Shown here piece after piece: positions 27,983-37,262 of a stretch of DNA of 64,000 nt (position 1 is the stretch's first letter; every line of letters starts with the position of its first letter). The notes below the pieces were generated by a model that did no database searches, was not told where the DNA came from, and worked only from the letters and a program-made list of their open reading frames with translations. This DNA comes from JAXGXJ01 sp050943595 (GTDB lineage: Bacteria; Actinomycetota; Thermoleophilia; RBG-16-64-13). The position numbers were made by a program, and so were the translations under genes. The DNA is taken from positions 62,001 through 126,000 of the forward strand of contig JBMNPM010000006.1 of assembly GCA_050943595.1 (NCBI GenBank), written 5' to 3'.

Positions 27983-30778
27983 CTAGCAGGCCGCCAGCTT
28001 CGACCGTAACACTCTTGGAAGTAGCCCCCCCTGCTCGAAATACTCCACATCCACGCTGGAATCAAGCCTGGCCACACAAGGCACAAACACCTCTTTGCCC
28101 GATTTCCGTCGAATGCGCACTAAGACCCGGGCTCCGGGGGCGAGGCCGACACTCAAGCCCTCGATGTCCACCTGCTCCGTACCGTCTAACTCCAGGTCCC
28201 CGATAGTCAACTCTGGATTCAACTCCAGAGGAAGCACACCCATACCCACCAAGTTACTGCGATGGATGCGCTCGAAACTCCGTGCTATCACCGCCCGCAC
28301 ACCCAACAGAGCCGTGCCCTTGGCCGCCCAGTCGCGTGAGCTGCCTGTGCCGTATTCCTTGCCCGCAAAGATCACCAGCGGCACCGCCTCTTGTTGGTAG
28401 CGCATAGCGGCATCATAGATAGACATCAGCTCCCCCGACGGCTGATGAGTAGTCCACCCCCCTTCGTGGTCCCCGGCCAAGCCGTTGCGCAGGCGCACGT
28501 TGGCGAAGGCCCCCCGCATGAGCACCTCGTGGTTACCACGACGCGACCCATACGTGTTGAAGTCGCAGGGAGCAACTCCATGGTTGTAGAGGTACCGCCC
28601 GGCGGGGCCGTCTTCCCCGATAGCCCCGGCCGGTGATATGTGGTCTGTAGTGACCGAATCTCCAAACACGCCCAGGATGCGCGCACCGTGCACATCAGAG
28701 ACAGGCTTCGGTTCAAGTGTGAACGCAGCAAAAAAATGTGGTTCCTGCACATACGTAGAGTCGTGTTGCCATTGATACAACGCCCCCGTGGGTACAGGCA
28801 TGAGCCTCCAGGCTTCGCTACCCTTCAGAGCAGTCCGGTATTCTTCCGTGAAGACCTCCGGCTGCAGCGCCGTCTCCACTAACGCGGCCACCTCATCCGC
28901 CGCCGGCCAGATATCCTCCAAGAAAACCGGTCTGCCGTCAGCACGAACGCCCAACGGCTCAGTGGTCAAATCGATATCCACGGTACCGGCGAGTGCGAAT
29001 GCAACCACCATAGGCGGTGAGGCCAGGTAGTTGGCCCGCACAAGTGGGTGAATACGAGCCTCAAAATTGCGGTTGCCGCTCAGTACTGCAGCCACCACCA
29101 ACTCATCCTCCACGATAGCTCGAGAGATGTCGTCGGCCAAAGGACCACTGTTACCGATACAGGTGGCGCAGCCGTAGCCCACATCACAGAACCCCAATTC
29201 TTCCAGAGGCCGGAGCAGACCCGCCGCCGCCAAGTATCCGGTCACCGCACGCGAGCCGGGTGCCAGACTGGTACGCACCCAACGGGCAGGCGCAAGACCC
29301 AGCGCCACCGCATTCCGCGCCAACAGCCCGGCCGCCAGCATCAGTCCCGGATTAGAGGTGTTGGTACAGCTGGTGATGGAGGCGATGACCACGTGACCAT
29401 CGCTGAGAGCCTCCCGCTTACCCTCAACCTCCACCTTAGCCTTAATCGACTCGGTACGCCCCTTAGCGAGTGTGGGCAGACTCCGCCGGAAGCCCCCCTT
29501 CAACTCCTGCAGGGGAACCCGGTCCTGAGGGCGTCGTGGACCGGCGAGGCTGGGAGTGACCTGCGACAGGTCTAGTTCCACCACCCAAGAGTACTCGGGA
29601 TCCGCAGAGCCCGGTTCACGCCATAGCCTCTGGCTGCGACAATATGATTCAGTGCGTGAACATGTCTCCGGCGAGCGCCCCGTTTGGCGTAGATAGCGTA
29701 CGGTCTCAGCGTCAACCGGAAAGAACCCACAGGTGGCCCCATACTCGGGAGCCATGTTGGCCACTGTGGCCCGGTCAGGTAGGCTGAGACCCTCCGCCCC
29801 AGGGCCGAAGTATTCGACGAAACACCCAACCACTCCCACACCGCGCAGCAGTTCGGTGGCGGTGAGGACCAGGTCGGTAGCGGTAGCCTGTGGGGCCAAC
29901 TCTCCGATCAGGCGCACACCGACCACCTGAGGCACTAACATGAAATAGGGTTCGCCCAACATGACGCCTTCAGCCTCTATCCCCCCGACCCCCCAGCCCA
30001 GGACGCCCAAACCGTTGATCATGGTGGTGTGGGAGTCGGTACCGATGACGGTGTCGGGATAGGCCCACGGAATCATCTCAGTCGTGGTGACAGGCCCGGA
30101 TCCCAGGACGGTGCCACCACCCGTCGTGCTCCGAACCACATCCGCCAGGAACTCGAGATTGACCTGATGGCAGATGCCGGTCCCCGGCGGGATGACGGTC
30201 AGATTATGGAACTCACCCTGAGCCCACCGAAGCAACGAATACCGCTCCTCGTTCCGTTCCATCTCCAGGTCCATGTTGATACGGCAGGCTTCGGCGGTGG
30301 CACAACAGTCCACCTGGACGGAGTGGTCTATGACCAGGTCGACACGCACACTCGGATCAATGATCTTAGGGTCACCGCCGGCCCGAGCCACGGCCGAGCG
30401 AAGAGCGGCCAAGTCGACTACACAAGGCACTCCGGTAAAGTCCTGCAGCAGCACCCGCCCGGGCATGAAGGCGAACTCCGGGCGCCGGGTCGCCGCCGCG
30501 TCCCAGTCAAGGAGGGCATGGACATCCTTCTCCTGCACTACACCGCGACCGCAATGTCGCAAACCGTTCTCGAGCAATACACGGATGGAGTAGGGCAACC
30601 GGTCGAGATCGCGGCCCGTAACCTGAGCCAAGGTGGGTAGATCGGCCACCACATGGTCTCCTCCGGGCAGGCCGGCCACCTTCCAGGCGCCAAACGGCGA
30701 GTCCGGCAACGCTCCGTCCTTCCCGCGTCGTAGACCGACCGCCCCTGTCTGAGGACCTGCTGCTCCACTATCGCTCAT
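27983..30778 (-). CDS. acnA: Aconitate hydratase A (AcnA/IRP type)
   Basis: 931 residues, full length for the AcnA/IRP1 family. Cluster cysteines lie in ASITSCTNTSNP and GYGCATCIGNSGPL. Other marks are GTDSHTTMINGLGVLGWGVGGIEAE and the swivel domain with AGKEYGTGSSRDWAAKGT. It interconverts citrate and isocitrate. It follows leuA by 55 bp and has its own ribosome site, so it may be co-transcribed with it. Methylcitrate-type paralogues are less likely given the context. Confidence 0.94.
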   Translation of the reverse strand: MSDSGAAGPQTGAVGLRRGKDGALPDSPFGAWKVAGLPGGDHVVADLPTLAQVTGRDLDRLPYSIRVLLENGLRHCGRGVVQEKDVHALLDWDAAATRRPEFAFMPGRVLLQDFTGVPCVVDLAALRSAVARAGGDPKIIDPSVRVDLVIDHSVQVDCCATAEACRINMDLEMERNEERYSLLRWAQGEFHNLTVIPPGTGICHQVNLEFLADVVRSTTGGGTVLGSGPVTTTEMIPWAYPDTVIGTDSHTTMINGLGVLGWGVGGIEAEGVMLGEPYFMLVPQVVGVRLIGELAPQATATDLVLTATELLRGVGVVGCFVEYFGPGAEGLSLPDRATVANMAPEYGATCGFFPVDAETVRYLRQTGRSPETCSRTESYCRSQRLWREPGSADPEYSWVVELDLSQVTPSLAGPRRPQDRVPLQELKGGFRRSLPTLAKGRTESIKAKVEVEGKREALSDGHVVIASITSCTNTSNPGLMLAAGLLARNAVALGLAPARWVRTSLAPGSRAVTGYLAAAGLLRPLEELGFCDVGYGCATCIGNSGPLADDISRAIVEDELVVAAVLSGNRNFEARIHPLVRANYLASPPMVVAFALAGTVDIDLTTEPLGVRADGRPVFLEDIWPAADEVAALVETALQPEVFTEEYRTALKGSEAWRLMPVPTGALYQWQHDSTYVQEPHFFAAFTLEPKPVSDVHGARILGVFGDSVTTDHISPAGAIGEDGPAGRYLYNHGVAPCDFNTYGSRRGNHEVLMRGAFANVRLRNGLAGDHEGGWTTHQPSGELMSIYDAAMRYQQEAVPLVIFAGKEYGTGSSRDWAAKGTALLGVRAVIARSFERIHRSNLVGMGVLPLELNPELTIGDLELDGTEQVDIEGLSVGLAPGARVLVRIRRKSGKEVFVPCVARLDSSVDVEYFEQGGLLPRVLRSKLAAC

Positions 30779-30833
30779 GGCGACCTGACCTTTCTATGTA
30801 GATACCCATGCGGACCGACGGCACGTGAAAGGG

Positions 30834-32408
30834 TCAGAGATAGACCCGATCACCACGGACACCGCCCGCTTCGCGCTTCATAGCCACATTGTTCAGCGCC
30901 CTGACATAGGCTTTAGCTGAAGCCTCCATGACATCGATGGCTACAGCCTGGCCCGCGTAGCGCCTACCGTCCACCTCGACGAGAACGCGCACCTCCCCCA
31001 GAGAATCCTTGCCCGAGGTGACGGAATGAACCTGGTAGTCGAGCATGTTGCCGCTCACTCCGACGGCATCGTCGATGGCGTGGAAGATGGACTCCACCGA
31101 CCCACCGGAGAACGCCTTACCGGCCACGTGCTCATTCTTCTTGCGTATACCCACCTGGCTGGAAGAAATGATCTCGGTGCCCGCCGACACATAGAAATGA
31201 TTCAAGGAGTACACGTCCTCGCGCTCACGGATCTCCTCCCCTACGAGCGCTTCCAAGTCCGCCGTGGTCACTACCTTCTTCCTATCGGCAATAACTTTGA
31301 AGCGACGGAAGGCCTCGTCCAGATCGGCTCCATCGAGGTGTATGCCCAGCTCGGCCAGATGTGACCGGAGGGCGTGACGCCCAGAATGCTTGCCCAAGAC
31401 GATGTCGGAGTCCGGCAGACCTATGTCACGGGCCTGCATGATCTCGTAGGTCGTCCGCTCCTTGAGTACGCCGTCCTGATGAATACCGGATTCGTGAGCG
31501 AAGGCGTTCTTACCCACCACGGCCTTGTTGGCCTGTATCTGCTGCCCGGTAAAACTAGACACCATGCGGCTGGTTCGAGCTATCTCTGTGGTGACTATGT
31601 TACAGGGACGCTGCAGGATGTTCTGCCGGGTGACGAGGGCCATGGCCACTTCTTCCAGCGCCGCATTACCGGCACGTTCGCCCAAACCGTTGACGGCCAC
31701 CTCCACCTGCGTGGCACCGCACTCGACGGCAGCCAAGGAGTTCGCTGTGGCCACCCCCAGATCGTTATGGCAGTGAACACTCAGAACGACCCCGTCCAAG
31801 CCGGGCACTTTCTCGTAGAGTTGTTTTATCAAGGCGCTATATTCGCTGGGCAACGCGTAGCCAACCGTATCAGGCACATTTATAGTAGTGGCACCGGCCC
31901 GGATGGCCGTCTCCAATACGGCGGCCAGAAAGTCAACATCGGAGCGGGTGGCATCCATAGCCGAGAACTCCACGTCGCCCGGACACAGCGACACCGCCAA
32001 CTCCACCATCCTCCGGGTCAACTCAATGACCTGTTCTCGGGTGGCGTGCATCTGATGTTCAAGGTGGATATCGGAGGTCGACACAAAGGTGTGAATGCGA
32101 GGACGTTCCGCGTCTTTGATGGCTTCCCAACACGTGCGGATGTCATGCTCAGTGCAACGCGCCAGACCACAGATGACGGCCCCTTTGACCTGGCGGGCGA
32201 TGACCTGCACCGCGTCGAAGTCGCCCGGGCTGCTGGCCGGAAACCCGGCTTCGATGACATCAACGCCCAGACGCACGAGCTGCTGAGCTATCTCCAGCTT
32301 CTCCGATGCGTTCAAACTGCAGCCGGGTGACTGTTCTCCGTCGCGGAGCGTAGTGTCGAAGAACACGACGGGTATATCAATGTTCCGACGACTTGTGGCA
32401 GAATCCAT
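30834..32408 (-). CDS. leuA: 2-isopropylmalate synthase
   Basis: 524 residues, catalysing acetyl-CoA plus 2-ketoisovalerate to 2-isopropylmalate. The signature FFDTTLRDGEQSPGCSL, the metal histidines in SVHCHNDLGVATANSLAA, and GLGERAGNAALEEVAMAL are present. The C-terminal LeuA regulatory domain (VSGNMLDYQVHSVTSGKDSLGEV) implies leucine feedback. AGGAGGT is placed 8 bp before the ATG at 32408; an upstream TTG is rejected. LeuA is separated by 23 kb from leuCDB. Confidence 0.95.
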   Translation of the reverse strand: MDSATSRRNIDIPVVFFDTTLRDGEQSPGCSLNASEKLEIAQQLVRLGVDVIEAGFPASSPGDFDAVQVIARQVKGAVICGLARCTEHDIRTCWEAIKDAERPRIHTFVSTSDIHLEHQMHATREQVIELTRRMVELAVSLCPGDVEFSAMDATRSDVDFLAAVLETAIRAGATTINVPDTVGYALPSEYSALIKQLYEKVPGLDGVVLSVHCHNDLGVATANSLAAVECGATQVEVAVNGLGERAGNAALEEVAMALVTRQNILQRPCNIVTTEIARTSRMVSSFTGQQIQANKAVVGKNAFAHESGIHQDGVLKERTTYEIMQARDIGLPDSDIVLGKHSGRHALRSHLAELGIHLDGADLDEAFRRFKVIADRKKVVTTADLEALVGEEIREREDVYSLNHFYVSAGTEIISSSQVGIRKKNEHVAGKAFSGGSVESIFHAIDDAVGVSGNMLDYQVHSVTSGKDSLGEVRVLVEVDGRRYAGQAVAIDVMEASAKAYVRALNNVAMKREAGGVRGDRVYL

Positions 32409-32487
32409 GGCTCTCCACCTCCTGTGAATCAACCCATGATAGCTGCTGCTGGGCCGGTCGGCACCGGCTACGCGAACATCTCCCCCT

Positions 32488-32652
32488 AACGGGCTGCTGA
32501 ACTATGACGCTTCGCCGCCGGAACGCGGGCCGGCACGCGCGAGAGAAGGATAGAGGAAGCGCAAAATAGCAGCGCTTCGCGCGACCGATGACGTACTATC
32601 GTGCCGCTCAGCACGTTCCGGCGACCGGGGCTTCGTTTTTCAACAGCCTTCC
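32488..32652. repeat. MITE-like repeat, copy B (full palindromic element)
   Basis: About 160 bp bounded by imperfect inverted arms of about 45-50 bp. The left arm begins GGGCTGCTGAACTATGACGC and runs through CGCCGGAACG. The right arm, read on the opposite strand, begins GGCTGTTGAAAAACGAAGCC and also reaches CGCCGGAACG. An inner hairpin pairs GAAGCGC with GCGCTTC, and CGGCACG pairs with CGTGCCG. No coding frame is present. A partial copy lies at 22190-22298. It looks like a non-autonomous transposable element. Confidence 0.8.
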
Positions 32653-32744
32653 AGCGGGGAGCAGAAGGAGGTCGAGAGCGAGAGCAAGGCGCACAGACCG
32701 AGCGCTCCCGAGAGGGGTACGTGCGGCTGAGAGGAATTAAGACC

Positions 32745-32770
32745 GGGGGCGCGCCGCTGGGCGCGCCCCC
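32745..32770 (-). terminator. GC-rich hairpin after CoA-transferase genes
   Basis: GGGGGCGCGCC and GGCGCGCCCCC form a perfect 11-bp stem with a 4-nt loop, about 65 bp past the beta-subunit stop. On the minus strand it is followed by CCGGTCTTAATT, a weak U-tract. It is probably the transcript end. Confidence 0.6.
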
Positions 32771-32834
32771 GATAACCAATACATCACGGTACAGACCGGC
32801 CACAATGCACGACCGGTCGATATGTGCGCGGCTC

Positions 32835-33509
32835 CTACTCGGGCTCTGGGCCGTAGGCGTCGAGCTTGACGTTCGGAGAGACCGTATAGTCCATATCCGT
32901 ACAGGCAGCGATGTCGTCCACTGTGTATCCACGCGCCACTTCCTCCAGCACGAACCCCTGGCCGGGATGACGCCGGAAGACGGCCCGCTCGGTGATGATG
33001 CAGTCGGCTTCGCCGGCACCGGTAAGCGGGAAGGTGCACTTTTTGAGCAGCTTGGTCTTGCCGTCCTTCGAGCAGTGCTCCGTGGTGATGTAGACCGTCT
33101 TGGCGCCGACCAATAGGTCCATGGCACCACCCATCCCCGGCATGAGCTTGCCGGGGATCTCATAGCTGGCGATGTTGCCCTCGCCGTCCACCTGCAGCGT
33201 GCCCAGGAAGGTCATGTCCACATGGCCACCCCTGATCATAGAGAACGAGGTGGCGGAGTCGAAGTAGCTGCCGCCCGGCAGTAGCGTGATGGGCGCCCCA
33301 CCAGCGTTTGCCCGGTCGGGATCGTCACAGTACGGCGCAGGGGCCGGACCTATCCCCACGGCTCCGTTCTCGGCGTGCACCGTCACGTCCACGCCTTCGG
33401 GTACGTAGTTCGCAACAAGCCCGGGGATACCGATGCCCAGGTTGATAACGAGACCATCGGTGAGCTCCATGCCCGCCCGCTGTCCAATAATCTGCTTGAT
33501 ATCCGCCAT
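32835..33509 (-). CDS. Class I (SCOT-type) CoA-transferase beta subunit
   Basis: 224 residues. The catalytic glutamate is in HAENGAVGIGPAP, the family's ENG-G-GP motif. GGHVDMTFLGTLQVD and MPGMGGAMDLLVGAKTVYI are typical of ScoB/AtoA. It transfers CoA between an acyl-CoA and a carboxylate such as acetoacetate, butyrate or succinate; the exact pair is open. I set the start at the ATG at 33509, 9 bp after AAGGGG; an ATG at 33515 is an alternative. A longer frame into the alpha gene is a shadow. It lies 13 bp after alpha. Confidence 0.92.
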   Translation of the reverse strand: MADIKQIIGQRAGMELTDGLVINLGIGIPGLVANYVPEGVDVTVHAENGAVGIGPAPAPYCDDPDRANAGGAPITLLPGGSYFDSATSFSMIRGGHVDMTFLGTLQVDGEGNIASYEIPGKLMPGMGGAMDLLVGAKTVYITTEHCSKDGKTKLLKKCTFPLTGAGEADCIITERAVFRRHPGQGFVLEEVARGYTVDDIAACTDMDYTVSPNVKLDAYGPEPE

Positions 33510-33522
33510 TTTCATCGTCCCC

Positions 33523-34230
33523 TTATTCGAATGGGTAGCACTGACCGGCAAATATCGCAGAACCTCGATAGAAGATGTCCGACCGCACCACAGCGTCCAC
33601 GTAGATACCTGGGGTTTGGACGGTCTCAGGCGCGACTTCACCTGGATCGTAGAGATACTCCACTTCAGCGATCGTGTAATCAGCACACGTAGCACACACA
33701 GGATTGTAGTTGGCAGCCGTTGCCCTATAGCGCAGGTTGCCCCAGGTGTCGCCGACATGGGCGCGGACGAAGGCCACATCGACGCGGATGCCGCGCTCGA
33801 GGAGGTAGGTCGTGCCGTCGAGCTCAATCTTCTGCTTGCCCTCTTCTACCACCGTTCCCACGCCGGTAGGAGTGAGGAAACCGCCCAGCCCTGCTCCGCC
33901 GGACCGCATCTGCTCGGCAAGGGTGCCCTGTGGAACGAGCTGGATCTCGAGTTCACCGGCATGCATAGCCTTGACCACGTCCGGAGTAGTCCCAACGTGA
34001 CTGGCCACGAGCTTGCGCACCATCCCAGCCTTAACCAATTCCACGATACCCCGGTCACGAAAACCGCCGGTGCAGGAGTAGATGGTCAAATCCTTGACCC
34101 CGGTGGTCTTGAGCCCGTGTATAAGCGTGAGAGGATCACCCACCGCCAGGAATCCTCCGATGGCGATGCTCATCCCCGACTGCACGTGGGCGATAGCATC
34201 CTCAAGAGCTACGACCTTGTTTTTCGGCAT
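33523..34230 (-). CDS. Class I CoA-transferase alpha subunit
   Basis: 235 residues of the ScoA/AtoD type, beginning MPKNKVVALEDAIAHVQSG. It has the GGFLAVGDP oxyanion-hole segment and CTGGFRDRGIVELVKAG. It forms the heteromeric transferase with the next gene. The ribosome site lies in a tandemly duplicated 13-bp segment (34236-34261) carrying GAGGAGAT on the coding strand. The gene is divergent from the 2-hydroxyacyl-CoA dehydratase-like pair, separated by 275 bp. Confidence 0.92.
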   Translation of the reverse strand: MPKNKVVALEDAIAHVQSGMSIAIGGFLAVGDPLTLIHGLKTTGVKDLTIYSCTGGFRDRGIVELVKAGMVRKLVASHVGTTPDVVKAMHAGELEIQLVPQGTLAEQMRSGGAGLGGFLTPTGVGTVVEEGKQKIELDGTTYLLERGIRVDVAFVRAHVGDTWGNLRYRATAANYNPVCATCADYTIAEVEYLYDPGEVAPETVQTPGIYVDAVVRSDIFYRGSAIFAGQCYPFE

Positions 34231-34235
34231 CAGTT

Positions 34236-34261
34236 ATCTCCTCGACTGATCTCCTCGACTG
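34236..34261. repeat. Tandem 13-bp repeat carrying the ribosome site
   Basis: ATCTCCTCGACTG occurs twice head to tail (34236-34248 and 34249-34261). On the minus strand each copy contains CGAGGAGAT, so the CoA-transferase alpha mRNA has two Shine-Dalgarno sequences, only the nearer at useful spacing. An AT-rich stretch (34290-34305), probably the divergent promoter area, follows about 30 bp further out. Confidence 0.8.
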
Positions 34262-34505
34262 GGCCCCCTCGGGCCCCTTCCCTCGCTGTAATAAATATTA
34301 TCATAGCGCTTTACGACCGAGCTTGGGCGGCGGAAAGAGCCCCCCGACACCCGGGAACAACCTCGTTCATACACTCTCGCCTCAAGGGGGCGCCCGGCCT
34401 CCCCATGCCCTCTCTGGTAACCTGTGAGGCGACCGGTGAGGCGGCCGGCTCACCCCGGCCTTGGCCCTTGTCTTCAATGTCCCGGGAGCCTAAGCTTCTC
34501 TATTC

Positions 34506-35585
34506 ATGGCGAACATCCACTACACCTGTAACCTTCTGCCGCTACACATCGTGACCAGGACAGGTCACACAGCTCGGTGGCTCGGCAATCACCTGCAGGC
34601 GGCAGGCACCTCGGTCGGTCGACACACGCTAGATATCCATCCGATGACCTGTCCTTATGTGATCAGGCTGATACCGGCGGCAGAGGATCTGTTCGCCACC
34701 GCCCCCTCGGAGGACGGCCTCGTGGTCCCCGCCGGTTGCGATGCCATGCGCAGACTGGGCGATCTACTCGCGTTCACCTATCCCGACCGGGTGTGCGTCG
34801 TGGCCGTGCCTCGATCATCCGGCGACGGCGCCCTTTCCACCCTTGCCGGCGAATTGGCCCGCTTGGATGACTGGCTGCGGACACGGCCGCAGACCGCACC
34901 ATCCGGCGGCCGTCATGGCGAAGACAGGCCGCTGCTCGAGTATGCTCCCTCCCGGCAACCGGGGGGCGTCTTCATAGTGGCCGGACCACTCAGCGACGAT
35001 TCGCTCCTGCGCTTTATCCGCCGGCTGGGCACCGACATCGCCGGCCTCGAATCATGCACATCTCCCGATCGCTGGAAGCCGCTCGCCTCACCCGGCCCTA
35101 CTGACTCACCCGGCCCTACTGACCGTGACAGCTGGGACGACTCCGGCGGCCCCCACGACCCCGAGACGTACTATGCACACCTAGCAGCTACCATGCAACG
35201 AGTGGGTATGTGTCCGCGCCGGTCCACCGCAGACAGGCGGCAATATCTGGCTCATCGTCTCGATGAAGCCCGGCCCTCGGCGCTCATCTATGCGCGCCAG
35301 AGCTTCTGTGATCCAGGAGCCTATGACGCGGTCGAAGTGGCGCAGTTGGCTGAGGAACGCAGCCTTCCATTCTTGGAGATCGAAGTGGGCTTCCCCTTCG
35401 ACGCCTCCGGACCGCTGCGCACCAGGATCGAGGCTTTTCTAGAGGCGCAGGTCCTCGACGACGATCTTCTCGATGACCTTCTCGACGACGTCGATGACAA
35501 TGGTCCCGACGAGACTCCCCACGACCGATTCCGCGATGACCTCGACAAGCCCGATGCTGGAACCCTCATGGGAACAGGAGGTTAG
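34506..35585 (+). CDS. 2-hydroxyacyl-CoA dehydratase D-family protein (first of pair)
   Basis: 359 residues, distantly like the HgdA/BcrC fold. Family-like pieces are TCPYVIRLIPAAEDL, GLVVPAGCDAMRRLGDLL and SALIYARQSFCDPGAYDAVEVAQLAEERSLPFLEIEVGFP. Cysteines in those segments could hold a [4Fe-4S] cluster. The C terminus is unusual: a long aspartate-rich tail (LDDDLLDDLLDDVDDNG). The linker near residue 200 is rich in Pro, Gly and Asp. It is 12 bp before a second family member, with which it probably forms a heterodimer. The usual ATP-dependent activator gene is not adjacent. Confidence 0.75.
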   Translation: MANIHYTCNLLPLHIVTRTGHTARWLGNHLQAAGTSVGRHTLDIHPMTCPYVIRLIPAAEDLFATAPSEDGLVVPAGCDAMRRLGDLLAFTYPDRVCVVAVPRSSGDGALSTLAGELARLDDWLRTRPQTAPSGGRHGEDRPLLEYAPSRQPGGVFIVAGPLSDDSLLRFIRRLGTDIAGLESCTSPDRWKPLASPGPTDSPGPTDRDSWDDSGGPHDPETYYAHLAATMQRVGMCPRRSTADRRQYLAHRLDEARPSALIYARQSFCDPGAYDAVEVAQLAEERSLPFLEIEVGFPFDASGPLRTRIEAFLEAQVLDDDLLDDLLDDVDDNGPDETPHDRFRDDLDKPDAGTLMGTGG

Positions 35586-35597
35586 GTCATCCCCGGC

Positions 35598-36830
35598 ATG
35601 GCTGATGTAACCGGCGACGGCTTCAGTGCCGCGCTCATCCGCACCGCTTTCCTTGCCCACACCCGGTGGAAGGCCATGCAGGCGCGCACAGCCCGCCGGT
35701 ACATGGAGCTGCACGCGCTCAGTGCATCGCTGGAGATGTTCAAGCCGGGAGCCATAGTTCCCTGGGTCTCGTACCTCTTCCCCACTGAACTCCTGACCTC
35801 CTACGGGATAACCCCTCTCATCCCCGAGATCGGCTCGGCAGTGCTCACCGGCAGTGATCTGCGCGAACCCGTGGAGGCGGCGGCCGCACGCATGCCTCTC
35901 GCCCGCGACGTCTGCAGTTACCACCGCATAGCCTTAGCAGCCGTGGAGAACGACATGCTGCCGGCGCCGTCGATGTGCCTGGGCACCACTCCGCTGTGCC
36001 TGGGTAAGGAATGTCTCCTCGAGATGTTGGCAGGTCGCTACGACGCACCCTTCTACGAGATCAAAGTACCGCTACCCCCTGATGAGGGCGACACTCCTCC
36101 GCAGGTGATCGCCGACGTGGCCGCGCAGTTGCGCGAGTTGCACGAGAACATCGGCCGCTGGACGGGACGTTCTGCCCGGCTGGAGGAAGCCGTGCACCTA
36201 TCGAACCGGGCCTCTGCCGCCTGGGGCCACATTATGGCCGAACGATTGGCCGGGCGCCTAGAGATGGACGGCCGGCGCACCTTTGCCACGGTATTCCTGG
36301 GCCAGCTCCTGTGGGGGACCGAGGATGGTGCCAAGGACTTCGAACGACTGCTGACCGAGAGGGGCCGGCGCGATCTCATGGTGCCGGCCCCGGTCGAAGG
36401 GCACAGACTCAAGCGCCTACTCTGGCTACACACCGTACCGCACCACGACAACGGGCTTTTCGACCTCCTGCGGAGACGAGGAGCCGCAATCGTCTTCGAG
36501 GAGATGGGGCAGATGCACCTTGAGACTATCGACCCTTACGATCCGTTCCCGGGTCTGGCCAAGCGTCTCACCGACAACAAGCTGTGGGGTACGTCGACGC
36601 GACGCGCGCGGCTAAATGTAGCCTTGGCCAAGCAGCTCAAGGTGGACGGTGTGGTGCACTTTAATCACTGGGGCTGCCGGCACGGCCTCGGCTCTGTTCC
36701 GGTAATACGCGCCGCCTTTATGGACGCGGGGATCCCCTTCCTGGCCGTCGACGGCGACGCACTGGCCAAGGGAGGGGCTCAGCAGGAGAAGTCCATGCAG
36801 GCGATGGAAAGCTTCCTAGAGATGCTCTAG
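35598..36830 (+). CDS. 2-hydroxyacyl-CoA dehydratase D-family protein (second of pair)
   Basis: 410 residues of the HgdB/BcrB family. It shows IVPWVSYLFPTELLTSYGITPLIPEIG, the cluster cysteine in ARDVCSYHRIALAAVE, CLGTTPLCLGKECLLEML, and near the end VHFNHWGCRHGLGSVPVIRAAFMDAGIPFLAVDGDAL. Known relatives dehydrate (R)-2-hydroxyacyl-CoA or reduce benzoyl-CoA using low-potential electrons. Substrate cannot be assigned. The divergent CoA-transferase could supply the CoA thioester, which is inference from position. It ends 3 bp from the convergent usp gene. Confidence 0.85.
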   Translation: MADVTGDGFSAALIRTAFLAHTRWKAMQARTARRYMELHALSASLEMFKPGAIVPWVSYLFPTELLTSYGITPLIPEIGSAVLTGSDLREPVEAAAARMPLARDVCSYHRIALAAVENDMLPAPSMCLGTTPLCLGKECLLEMLAGRYDAPFYEIKVPLPPDEGDTPPQVIADVAAQLRELHENIGRWTGRSARLEEAVHLSNRASAAWGHIMAERLAGRLEMDGRRTFATVFLGQLLWGTEDGAKDFERLLTERGRRDLMVPAPVEGHRLKRLLWLHTVPHHDNGLFDLLRRRGAAIVFEEMGQMHLETIDPYDPFPGLAKRLTDNKLWGTSTRRARLNVALAKQLKVDGVVHFNHWGCRHGLGSVPVIRAAFMDAGIPFLAVDGDALAKGGAQQEKSMQAMESFLEML

Positions 36831-36833
36831 AGA

Positions 36834-37262
36834 TCAGTGGCGTATGGGGACCACGGCCACCGGGCACGGCGAATGATTGATGATATGCTGGCTGATTGAG
36901 CCGAGCATCCTCCCGGCCAACTCCCCCCTGCCGCGACTCCCGACCACTACCATGTCGGCGTCGTGCGCCTCTTCGAGGATGACCGTGCCGGCATGCCCTT
37001 CGACCGCCTTCGCCTCACACACAAGACCCGGTCGTAATTCTTCGACCTTTGCCAACGCGTCTGCAACTATCGCCTCGGACTCACCCCGGAAGCTTTCGAA
37101 CAGCCCGGGGACCAACCCCAGGTCCATCGTCATGTTGGACGGAAGCCGCCACGCGCACACGATACGCAGGACTGCCCCACGCAGCGCCGCTTCCTCAGCC
37201 GCGAACGCCAACGCGACGTCCCCGTGTTCCGACCCATCGACTCCCACCACTACCGTACGCAT
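36834..37262 (-). CDS. UspA-type universal stress protein
   Basis: 142 residues beginning RTVVVGVDGSEHGDVALAFA. The ATP-binding motif G-2X-G-9X-G-S/T is seen in VVGSRGRGELAGRMLGSISQH, so it is of the nucleotide-binding type. The ATG at 37262 is chosen because it gives the classic Usp start. A second ATG 18 bp upstream, inside an exact tandem repeat, has the same ribosome site. Role in stress survival is inferred from the family only. Confidence 0.9.
   Translation of the reverse strand: MRTVVVGVDGSEHGDVALAFAAEEAALRGAVLRIVCAWRLPSNMTMDLGLVPGLFESFRGESEAIVADALAKVEELRPGLVCEAKAVEGHAGTVILEEAHDADMVVVGSRGRGELAGRMLGSISQHIINHSPCPVAVVPIRH

Noticed and set aside
31374..32330. 318-codon plus-strand frame
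   Set aside because: Antisense to leuA, which has full family motifs; shadow frame.
33433..34554. 373-codon plus-strand frame
   Set aside because: Antisense to both CoA-transferase genes and running into the next gene; no recognisable domain.
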